10,848 nucleotides of DNA, from positions 1 to 10,848 of the forward strand of contig JAJRAL010000070.1 in NCBI GenBank assembly GCA_028679935.1, in the 5' to 3' direction. The stretch is from Methanomassiliicoccales archaeon. Its GTDB lineage: Archaea; Thermoplasmatota; Thermoplasmata; Methanomassiliicoccales; UBA472. This document shows, one piece after another, positions 4,555 to 10,848 of the stretch. The number at the start of each line of letters is the position of its first letter. Position 1 is the stretch's first letter. The notes under the pieces are model-generated. The model had not been told where the DNA came from, ran no database searches, and saw only the letters and a list, made by a program, of their open reading frames with translations. A program made the translations under genes and the position numbers.

Positions 4555-4644
4555 ATGGCATGCGGCGGAAAAGGCAAAGGCAAGGGAAACGGCGGTCCGA
4601 AGATGCCCAAAGGCGGCAAGGGCAAGGGTAAGGGGCAAAAGTAG
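4555..4644 (+). CDS. 29-aa Gly/Lys-rich basic microprotein
   Basis: A strong ribosome binding site, AGGAG at 4541-4545, lies nine bases before the ATG at 4555. The frame ends with TAG at 4642-4644, giving 29 aa. The sequence is almost entirely Gly and Lys in GKGKGK-like runs, with a single Cys at position 3 and two short Pro-containing links. It is strongly basic and probably disordered. It sits 15 bases after the 101-aa gene and directly before the GTG of the ParB-like gene. Such a peptide could bind DNA or RNA, or be a minor virion component. Neither role can be shown here. The good ribosome binding site and tight packing argue that it is real. Confidence 0.66.
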   Translation: MACGGKGKGKGNGGPKMPKGGKGKGKGQK

Positions 4645-5331
4645 GTGCTTGCCAAGGAAACTGCCGGGTTGGGCCAACCCGGCAGTTTGCATGCTGTTTT
4701 GGGCGATCACACGCGCGAGTCGGCCGCCGAATGGACTGACCTTGGCACTCTGAAGGCTTGGTCTGATAACCCTCGCAAAAATAAGCGCGCGGCACCCAAG
4801 GTAGCGCGGTCAATTCGGCGGTTTGGGTGGGGCAACGCGATTCTTGCGCGTCGAGACGACCGGGAGATTGTGGCGGGTCACACTCGCCTTCTGGCGGTGA
4901 CTATTCTGCGCACCTGGTGGGAACGCGAACGATCGAATCCAAAGAAGCGAGCTAAATGGCACCCAGAGGCTATTCGCGTAGTCGAGCGCAACGAAGCGCC
5001 GGTCCGATTCGGAGACTGGGACGAAGACGAAGCCCACCTCTTAGCGGTCGCCGATAACCGCATCGGTGAAGAGGCAGATTGGGACGAAGACAAGTTGTCG
5101 GAAGTCCTATCGTCATTCGACGAACGCGACTTGAGCGATGCTGGGTTTGACGATGACGAAGCAGACGAACTGCTGACAGATACGGATGATGACGAGAATG
5201 TTGGTGCCGACGTCGACGAAATACCACTGACCTATTCGGTTATCGTGGAGTGCAACGACGAACGCCATCAGGCGCAGACTCTCGAAAAGCTCGAGTCCCA
5301 GGGATATCGAGTAAAGCCGCTGGCGACATGA
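4645..5331 (+). CDS. ParB/Srx-like nuclease-domain protein with acidic C-terminus
   Basis: The product is 228 aa from a GTG at 4645 that directly follows the previous stop. AAGGGG nine bases upstream supports this start. A ParB N-terminal-type domain spans about residues 28-90, with NPRKN at 42-46 and the GHTR motif at 79-82 expected to contact nucleotide or phosphate. Residues 120-190 are very acidic (runs of Asp/Glu). The C-terminal 35 residues (SVIVECNDERHQAQTLEKLE...) resemble a small alpha/beta tail found on phage ParB-like proteins. A perfect hairpin covers codons 6-15, so translation may instead begin at TTG 4687 or 4699, but neither has a ribosome binding site. The stop overlaps the next start (ATGA), indicating coupling to the ABC/GNAT gene. 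Sequence-specific DNA binding or CTP-dependent clamping is possible by homology only. Confidence 0.75.
   Translation: MLAKETAGLGQPGSLHAVLGDHTRESAAEWTDLGTLKAWSDNPRKNKRAAPKVARSIRRFGWGNAILARRDDREIVAGHTRLLAVTILRTWWERERSNPKKRAKWHPEAIRVVERNEAPVRFGDWDEDEAHLLAVADNRIGEEADWDEDKLSEVLSSFDERDLSDAGFDDDEADELLTDTDDDENVGADVDEIPLTYSVIVECNDERHQAQTLEKLESQGYRVKPLAT
4658..4688 (+). terminator. Perfect GC-rich hairpin, terminator-like, inside the ParB 5' end
   Basis: The arms AAACTGCCGGGTTG and CAACCCGGCAGTTT match perfectly around a GGC centre, with A's before and TTT after the stem. A second TTTT lies at 4697-4700. The shape is that of an intrinsic, possibly bidirectional terminator, but the T-run is short and the hairpin lies within the ParB frame. 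It may act as a partial terminator separating early genes from the modules downstream. Confidence 0.5.
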
Positions 5332-6455
5332 CCACGATCAACATCGTGCGTGAGACTCGTGTAAGCAGATCCGCACGAGCTCGCCAGCTGGAATCACTGT
5401 TCGATGTACCAGCCACCGAAAAGTGCCGTGTGGAGTGGCAAGGTGAATTTCCTTACGATACCGCCCCGTGGCATGTGGGTCTCATTGTCGGTCCGAGCGG
5501 CTGTGGCAAGTCTACTGTGCTGCGGGAGGTTTTTGGTGAAACCGCAGAACTTACCTGGACCGGCGCGTCTGTTGTTGATGACTTTGCTTCGACGATAAGC
5601 ATTCGCGATGTGTCGGAAGCGTGTCAAGCTGTAGGCTTCAACACGATTCCAGCTTGGTTACGGCCTTATGCCGTACTCAGCAACGGCGAACGTTTTCGCG
5701 TCGAGATGGCTCGACGCATTCTCGAGACTGATGGAACCATCGTGGTCGATGAATTCACGTCAGTGGTCGATAGGCAAGTGGCGCAGATCGGTTCGCACGC
5801 AATCCAAAAGTTCGTACGGCGAACAGACAAGCGCTTCGTAGCTGCTTCGTGCCACTACGATATCATCGACTGGCTTCAGCCCGATTGGGTATTGGAGCCC
5901 GCGACGATGCGATTCCAGAGGAGGTCTCTTCAACGACGACCAAGTGTTGAATGCACAATCGCGCGCATACCCAGAACCGCTTGGCGCGTCTTTGCTCCAT
6001 ATCACTATATGAGTGCACACCTTCACAAGGGCGCCAAAACGTGGGGCATTTGGGCCAACGAAACGCTGGCTGGAATTGTTGCTACGTTACCGATGCCGAT
6101 ATCCGCCGCAGGAGCAAAACAGAATCTCGAACGTATTTCCCGAGTCGTAACTCTACCAGACTGGCAGGGGCTAGGGTTAGCGATGATCCTGGTAGGCAAA
6201 CTAGGCGCCGCTTTCCGTGGAGTTGGGCGTCGATTGAGAAACTACCCGGCGCATCCCGCGTTTGTGCGTTCACATGCAAAGAGTCCCGAGTGGCGCATGG
6301 TGGTAGCACCGGGCGCTCACAATAATGCGCGATCCGGCAAAAACGGTTTTCGTGCTAAAGGTGCAACTACTGTAGGCGGACGCCCATGCGCAGTGTTTGA
6401 GTACGTCGGGGCGGCTCTTCCGGAGCGGGATGCACGCTTACTACTGCAGATGTGA
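5328..6455 (+). CDS. Fused ABC-type ATPase and GNAT-like acyltransferase
   Basis: The ATG at 5328 overlaps the ParB stop (ATGA) and gives 375 aa; upstream in-frame starts lie inside the ParB gene. The N-terminal half is an ABC-class ATPase: Walker A GPSGCGKST (55-63), signature LSNGE (117-121), Walker B TIVVDEFTS (137-145) and a switch His at SCHYD (176). It has no membrane segments, so it is not a transporter subunit. The C-terminal half (about 215-360) looks like a GNAT acyltransferase, with a strand and helix carrying QGLGLA (280-285) where the acyl-CoA pyrophosphate loop should be. The fusion is expected to be cytoplasmic. Phage Mu Mom is a GNAT-fold DNA modifier, so a DNA-modifying role is possible, but the substrate is unknown. 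It ends two bases before the small terminase start. Confidence 0.8.
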   Translation: MTTINIVRETRVSRSARARQLESLFDVPATEKCRVEWQGEFPYDTAPWHVGLIVGPSGCGKSTVLREVFGETAELTWTGASVVDDFASTISIRDVSEACQAVGFNTIPAWLRPYAVLSNGERFRVEMARRILETDGTIVVDEFTSVVDRQVAQIGSHAIQKFVRRTDKRFVAASCHYDIIDWLQPDWVLEPATMRFQRRSLQRRPSVECTIARIPRTAWRVFAPYHYMSAHLHKGAKTWGIWANETLAGIVATLPMPISAAGAKQNLERISRVVTLPDWQGLGLAMILVGKLGAAFRGVGRRLRNYPAHPAFVRSHAKSPEWRMVVAPGAHNNARSGKNGFRAKGATTVGGRPCAVFEYVGAALPERDARLLLQM

Positions 6456-6457
6456 TA

Positions 6458-6961
6458 ATGGGACGCAAAGCAGCGAATCCGGCCGCTGTCGGTAAGGAAG
6501 CCCGCATCGTACAAGCGATGAAGCTGATGCTCAGCGGGAAGTGGATCAGTGGGAAAAGCGCTCTGCAACTAGCGACGATCTGGAACGTAAGCACACACAC
6601 AGCCAACCGCGACGTTGCAGAAGCCTCTCGACGCATCAAGAACGCAGCGTTGCCCCCCGAGGAAATCAAAGCCAGGCTAGGGGCCCTATTGGAGGGCATC
6701 ATAAGCCAGTGCACCAGGAAGGATAAACGCGGAAACGTCGATTTGAGAGCGCTTCGTACCGCGGTAGAGGCGATTCGTGTTACCGCAGATGTAATGGGGG
6801 CCAAAGCAGTGCCACAATTAGAACTCCAGGTGGACTTGGCGCGCGCCAAAGAGGAACTCTTGGACGACGTAGAAAAGGCACTGCGTAACGAGTTGACTGA
6901 TGAACAAGCGGGCGCGGTATTCAAGGGCATCTTGCGACGCCTCGTGGAGCGCGATCGCTAA
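6458..6961 (+). CDS. Terminase small subunit-like HTH protein
   Basis: The ATG at 6458, two bases after the preceding stop, gives 167 aa. No good Shine-Dalgarno is visible, so translation is probably coupled. After a basic N-terminus, residues about 33-60 (SALQLATIWNVSTHTANRDV) form a helix-turn-helix suited to binding the packaging site. The rest is helical and charged, with a putative oligomerisation segment at about 115-160 rich in Glu, Leu and Ala. Its length, its HTH and its position directly before and overlapping the large terminase support the assignment, although small terminases diverge too much for certainty. It would recognise viral DNA and feed it to the large subunit. Confidence 0.7.
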   Translation: MGRKAANPAAVGKEARIVQAMKLMLSGKWISGKSALQLATIWNVSTHTANRDVAEASRRIKNAALPPEEIKARLGALLEGIISQCTRKDKRGNVDLRALRTAVEAIRVTADVMGAKAVPQLELQVDLARAKEELLDDVEKALRNELTDEQAGAVFKGILRRLVERDR

Positions 6962-8516
6962 AACGCGATTGCAGCTCGTTGAGAGACAGCAGCAAGGCCC
7001 TCATCCACTCGACATAGCCTCCCACTGGCGCCCAAACCCTCCGGTTGATGGTCGCCCCACCTACGAGGGGAAGAGCCCGCAAGAGCTCTTCTGGGACATC
7101 GAGTGCGACGAGGTGTTGTATGGCGGAGCAGCTGGTGGCGGGAAAAGTTCAAGCGCCGTCGCTTTCCCGCTCAAATGGGCCCACCTGCACGGGATGCGGT
7201 CGCTCATCCTTCGCCGTCAAAGCAAGGATCTCGACGACATCATCCACAAGAGCTGGGACCTCTATCCCACGGTATGCCCCGGCGCATCGAAGGTTCAGAG
7301 CCCGCACTACCGATGGACGTTCCCGAGTGGCGCCGAGGTCACGCTCAGCCACTGCAACAACGAAGATGACTGGAAGTCCTACGATGGGTGGGAAATCAAC
7401 CTACTCATTTTCGATGAGCTAACCCACTTCACCGAGCAGCAGTACACGTTCCTGATTGGGCGTAACCGCTCGAGCCGACCGGGACTACCGGTCTACGTGA
7501 GGGCGACGACCAACCCTGGAGGAACAGGACACGAGTGGGTATTCAAGCGATGGAGCGCGTGGCTCAACCCGAACTTCAAAGCGCGGGGCCTGCCAGAGCG
7601 AAGCGATGAAGGTGGGCGGCTCCCTCCGGCCAAGCCCGGAGAGATCTGGCACGTCTACCTCGACGACGATGGGCAAGAGGTCTACTCGAGAGAGCCGGTA
7701 TTCAATCCCGACGGGACACCGAAGACGCTCTCCCGAACCTTCATCCCGGCGATGCTCGCTGACAACCAGCACGCCGACCCCAAGTACGGAGCGCGCGTCT
7801 CAGCCATTCCGGACCGGGTCCGGCGCCTGCAGCTCAGAGACGGCAACTGGCTCGTCAAGACCGTTGAGGGAGCCCTCTTCAAGGGAGTCCAGCGCTTCAC
7901 CCGGCTCCCGAGCGAAGGCGGTTACGGAATCGCCTATGGAGCGGACCTGGCTTATACGGCGAGCACCAAAGCCGACTGGTCGGTACTGCTCCGCGGCTAC
8001 ATCTTCGACAGTGACATCTACATCGTCGGAATGGAGCGAAAGCAGGTCGAGGCAACGTCGTTCGTCCTGACGATGAAGGCTAAGCTGACGGAGCGCCGGG
8101 GAATCGTCCGATGGTACATCGGGGGAGGCGGAGAAAAGGGCACCGCGCAGTTCATCTCCAAGCATCTCTGCGACGCCAACAACCGAACCTATTTGAGAGC
8201 TTTGGGAGCGACGGCGGATAAGCTGGTTCGCGCAACCCCGGTCGCATCAACCTGGAACGTTCCGACGGACGACGAGGGTAAACCCATCGAAGGGAAACGC
8301 GGGCACATCTTCGTGCCCGGAGAAGACTCTGAGCTCTATGGAGAATGGGTCGACGTCTTCCTGAACGAGGTCCTTTCGTTCACGGGTGATCCAAAGAAGG
8401 ACGACCACGACGACATCGTGGATGCACTCGCGGCTTTGCATGACGAGCTCTGCAACACCCAACAGGCGGAACGTGACCGGGAAAAGCGGTCTCGATTCCT
8501 GCCGACCATGAGTTGA
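6900..8516 (+). CDS. terL: Terminase large subunit (packaging ATPase and nuclease)
   Basis: The product is 538 aa from the ATG at 6900, which overlaps the small terminase gene by 62 bases in another frame. A TTG at 6969 is an alternative start, as neither has a strong ribosome binding site. The ATPase domain has Walker A GGAAGGGKS (75-83), Walker B LLIFDE (168-173) with catalytic Glu 173, and a coupling motif TTNPGGTG (203-210). The RNase H-like nuclease has Asp 349 in GIAYGADLAYT and the C-terminal acidic cluster DDHDDIVDAL (501-510). This enzyme docks on the portal, pumps DNA into the prohead and cuts the concatemer. The length is normal and no frameshift is visible. The next gene starts four bases after the stop. 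Confidence 0.93.
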   Translation: MNKRARYSRASCDASWSAIAKTRLQLVERQQQGPHPLDIASHWRPNPPVDGRPTYEGKSPQELFWDIECDEVLYGGAAGGGKSSSAVAFPLKWAHLHGMRSLILRRQSKDLDDIIHKSWDLYPTVCPGASKVQSPHYRWTFPSGAEVTLSHCNNEDDWKSYDGWEINLLIFDELTHFTEQQYTFLIGRNRSSRPGLPVYVRATTNPGGTGHEWVFKRWSAWLNPNFKARGLPERSDEGGRLPPAKPGEIWHVYLDDDGQEVYSREPVFNPDGTPKTLSRTFIPAMLADNQHADPKYGARVSAIPDRVRRLQLRDGNWLVKTVEGALFKGVQRFTRLPSEGGYGIAYGADLAYTASTKADWSVLLRGYIFDSDIYIVGMERKQVEATSFVLTMKAKLTERRGIVRWYIGGGGEKGTAQFISKHLCDANNRTYLRALGATADKLVRATPVASTWNVPTDDEGKPIEGKRGHIFVPGEDSELYGEWVDVFLNEVLSFTGDPKKDDHDDIVDALAALHDELCNTQQAERDREKRSRFLPTMS

Positions 8517-8520
8517 ACCG

Positions 8521-9153
8521 ATGAGCAACAAGCTTCTGGCTGGTCTGCAGCCGATCGTTACCGAGTACTACACGTCGCTAACCAGCGACCTCGACTTGGT
8601 CGCCGAAGGCGGAGGCGGGAAGCCCGCAGCTCTGGTCTGGGTGAACTCCGAAGCCACGATCTACCTAAGGGATGGTCGGGGTACGAAGGCAATCCCGCTG
8701 GGAGCCGGCTACACCAACGGAATCATGGGGCCGTGGAAGTCCGTAGGTACCGGTACGGCTGCCACGGTCACGAGTACCAGCGCGGACACGACGCCGACCT
8801 TTGCCGGCGGAGAAACGGTCACGCTTCGTTTCGACGAGGGGACGATCTACGACACCGGGGACGTCGTGGTGACTTTCCTGGCTACGGACGATACGCAGGC
8901 ACTGGTCGCAGCTCGGATCAACGCGGCGGTTCGGGCTGCAGTCTTGGTGCTCGAGGGCGAGGCCACAACCCACGCCTTCGTCGCCGTGGTGACCGACGAA
9001 TACGTCCTGACGGGGCGCGCCCACGGAACGGCCGCGGCGGTGGAGGTCGTGGCATTCAGCGAGGTAGGCGTAGGGACGACCCTGGGTCTTTCGGTGGGTG
9101 TCACGAACGGAACCGCCACCGGAGCCCCGACTGGCCTCGGCGTGCAGTGGTAA
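8521..9153 (+). CDS. Probable virion structural protein (decoration or tail-type domain)
   Basis: The product is 210 aa from the ATG at 8521, with only a weak GAG upstream, so it is probably translated by coupling to the terminase. Residues 1-75 end in a segment around IYLRDGRGTKAIPLGAGYT. Residues about 80-210 are rich in Thr, Val, Gly and Ala. The pattern is GGETVTLRFDEG, then DDTQALVAARINAAV, EYVLTGRAHGTAAAVEV and TTLGLSVG. That order (a TLT-type strand, an adT..aVaarINaa helix, an lTs..hGt segment, a lGl end) occurs in a domain often seen in phage tail and virion proteins. The position between terminase and portal supports a virion role. The exact part (decoration, head or fibre) is unknown. 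Confidence 0.68.
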   Translation: MSNKLLAGLQPIVTEYYTSLTSDLDLVAEGGGGKPAALVWVNSEATIYLRDGRGTKAIPLGAGYTNGIMGPWKSVGTGTAATVTSTSADTTPTFAGGETVTLRFDEGTIYDTGDVVVTFLATDDTQALVAARINAAVRAAVLVLEGEATTHAFVAVVTDEYVLTGRAHGTAAAVEVVAFSEVGVGTTLGLSVGVTNGTATGAPTGLGVQW

Positions 9154-9156
9154 CCG

Positions 9157-10848
9157 ATGTCCTTCGCCGAGTCTGTTGGCCGCGTCGGCTTCAAGAAGCT
9201 GTCGCAGCAGAATCCGGAGAACAAGCCAAAGGAGTGGAAGCGGATCCGCTTGCTCTACAAGGGAGGGTATGAGCTCAAGGAGCAGGCGAAACAATTCATC
9301 GAGAAGGCGATCAACGAGACGCAGCAGACTTACGAGTACCGGATTAAGCGTGTCTCGTACATCAACTACTTTGGGCAGGTCATCGACTACTTGGTCGCGG
9401 CGCTCTTCGAGGAAGAGCTCTCGATAACCGCAGCGGGGGACGCCAAAGACCCTAACACTCCGGGGGAGCTACCGGACAAGGTATTCTGGCCGGAATTTGC
9501 GAACGACGCGGACCGAGCCGGAAGTCCTTTCTCGGAGGTGATGCGGCGCATCGTGACACAGGCGCTGCTCTTCAAGCGGGGCGTGCTCTATCTCGACTTC
9601 CCTCCTGTGAGCACAGAGATCACGAATCGGGCCCAAGAGGAAAAGACGGGGGCGGGTCGTGGATATTGCTGGGACGAAGGACTGGACCAGCAAGAGCTTT
9701 TGGATTGGCGACTCGGAGATGATGGCAAGTGGTTGTGGGCCATCACGATGCGCACGCTCATCGAGCGAATCAACCCTTGGGACGAACGCACACACTACAA
9801 GTGCCGGTTCAAGTGCTGGTACATGGAGGGCGGGGTCGCCAAGTTCGTGGTGCTCGAGTCGAAACTCACCAAGATTGGAGAGCCCATCGGCGATGAGGAG
9901 TTGATGTCTCCGGTAGAAGAGGGAACGACCTCGTTCCGGCGCATCCCGATCGTGGTGCTGGAGCTACCGGATGGTCTTTGGGCTGGCAACAAGATCGGAT
10001 CGTTAGCCGAAGAGCACTTCCAGCGGCGCTCCGACCTCTTCGGTGCGATAGGCAGGAATCTCGTCGAAATCCCGTGGTATCGGCAGGGGTCTGAAATCCG
10101 TGGTGTCGGTGAAGCACTTCCGAGTGCACCCGGAGAGGACGAGAGGCGCGGCGAAAAGACGCTACAGGCCTTACTTGAGAAAGGCATCGTACCCATCGGG
10201 GACAAGGACGAAATCGGCTACGCCAGTCCGAGCGGGAACGCTTTCAGTATCGCCGACAAGAGTCTCCAGAGTCTCAAGGAAGAGATCTACCTGACCGTAA
10301 CGGCAATGGCGTTGTCACTGCCCAATACAGCGGCCACGGTAGGACGCTCCGGGGAGAGCAAAAAAGAGGACTCATCGTCAGCCGAGAAGGTTTTGGGTGC
10401 GCTTGGGAAGTTCGTCCGACGTGCCTCCAAAGAGGTCTACGACTGCTTCAGTGATGCGCGCCGAGAATCGGTGGTTTGGTCGGTCTACGGGTGCTCGAAG
10501 TTCCGCCTGAACGAGCGCGGAGAGTTGGTCGATGAAGCATTGACGGTGGAGACGATTCCGATTCCATCGCAGACGTTCCAGAAGGAGTACAAGACCAGTC
10601 TGGCGCTGTCCCTGGTTCCGCACTGCTCGCCCGAAACTCGGGTGCAGATCCAGAAGGAAATCGACCAAGGGATCGACGAGAACCAGGCCATGACCGACGC
10701 GCTTCGTGAGGCTGCTCTCCGAGCGAACGAAGAGGGAACGGAAGAAGAAGACACAGAAGAGGACGAAGAGCTCGAAGAGGAAAAGCCGCCGAATGCCGCC
10801 GAAGGTACTGAGCGAGGAAACCAGAAAGCGCCTGCTGGCTCAGCACAG
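9157..10848 (+). CDS. Portal protein, C-terminus cut by window edge
   Basis: From the ATG at 9157 the frame is open to the last base, giving 564 codons with no stop. It starts three bases after the preceding stop. The N-terminal part has helices typical of portals (YEYRIKRVSYINYFGQVIDYL), then a mixed core with RRIPIVVLELPDG. A long helical segment follows: SIADKSLQSLKEEIYLTVTA and then SGESKKEDSSSAEKVLGALG, which matches the stem and crown region where portals carry conserved SGES-like sequence. The last 60 residues are very acidic (EEGTEEEDTEEDEELEEE) and look disordered. Portals form the dodecameric DNA gateway at one capsid vertex and bind the large terminase. The order terminase, structural protein, portal supports the call. 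The family is inferred from context and pattern. Confidence 0.83.
   Translation, partial: MSFAESVGRVGFKKLSQQNPENKPKEWKRIRLLYKGGYELKEQAKQFIEKAINETQQTYEYRIKRVSYINYFGQVIDYLVAALFEEELSITAAGDAKDPNTPGELPDKVFWPEFANDADRAGSPFSEVMRRIVTQALLFKRGVLYLDFPPVSTEITNRAQEEKTGAGRGYCWDEGLDQQELLDWRLGDDGKWLWAITMRTLIERINPWDERTHYKCRFKCWYMEGGVAKFVVLESKLTKIGEPIGDEELMSPVEEGTTSFRRIPIVVLELPDGLWAGNKIGSLAEEHFQRRSDLFGAIGRNLVEIPWYRQGSEIRGVGEALPSAPGEDERRGEKTLQALLEKGIVPIGDKDEIGYASPSGNAFSIADKSLQSLKEEIYLTVTAMALSLPNTAATVGRSGESKKEDSSSAEKVLGALGKFVRRASKEVYDCFSDARRESVVWSVYGCSKFRLNERGELVDEALTVETIPIPSQTFQKEYKTSLALSLVPHCSPETRVQIQKEIDQGIDENQAMTDALREAALRANEEGTEEEDTEEDEELEEEKPPNAAEGTERGNQKAPAGSAQ

Noticed and set aside
4154..4753. Plus-strand 199-codon frame overlapping the tRNA-like element, the 101-aa gene and the microprotein.
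   Set aside because: It is a shadow frame: it is Ser/Arg/Pro rich with no domain, while the competing frames have better starts and tight spacing.
9098..10846. Several 60-140 codon frames on both strands across the right end.
   Set aside because: All lie in other frames of the portal gene, which is open from 9157 to the edge and has coherent protein sequence.
1..10848. CRISPR arrays or insertion sequences.
   Set aside because: No regularly spaced repeats and no transposase or IS-type terminal repeats were seen. The only long repeat is the pair of promoters.

Overview
The window reads as part of a tailed double-stranded DNA bacteriophage genome (Caudoviricetes) or prophage. The strongest evidence is a packaging and structural block on the right: a small terminase-like protein, a large terminase with clear ATPase and nuclease motifs, a probable virion protein and a portal protein that runs off the right edge. 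The DNA is fairly GC-rich. The clear promoters are sigma70-type and most confident starts have purine-rich ribosome binding sites, which fits a Gram-negative or other sigma70-using host. The host cannot be named from this sequence.

Left arm (1-3006, minus strand, transcribed leftward): six small or early-type genes. In transcription order these are a Fis-like HTH protein, a small protein with a C-terminal four-cysteine knuckle, an unknown 97-aa protein, a DUF932-family protein, an unknown 112-aa protein and a gene cut by the left edge. Two near-identical promoters (TTGACA, 16 bp, TATTCT) lie about 340 bp apart with the same operator-like dyad in their spacers. One serves the 97-aa gene almost without a leader. 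The other serves the DUF932 gene through a long structured leader carrying a 23-codon ORF. A cluster of four TGAC...GTCA palindromes lies between the HTH gene and the cysteine-knuckle gene.

Centre (3007-4233): transcription diverges here. About 300 bases of strongly foldable sequence (3220-3520) run up to the start codon of an AT-richer zinc-finger/HNH endonuclease gene that has no ribosome binding site. More hairpins and a tRNA-Ser-like structure with a degenerate acceptor stem follow the gene. This looks like a mobile RNA-plus-HNH insertion, or an unrecognised structured RNA that acquired an HNH gene.

Right arm (4234-10848, plus strand): an unknown 101-aa protein, a 29-aa Gly/Lys-rich microprotein, a ParB-like protein, a fused ABC-ATPase/GNAT protein, small and large terminase, a probable virion protein and the portal. 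Most of these genes overlap or abut and are likely co-transcribed. The ParB plus ABC-ATPase/GNAT pair, placed just before packaging, could be a DNA-modification or genome-handling module. The GNAT half invites comparison with the Mu Mom acyltransferase, but that is inference.
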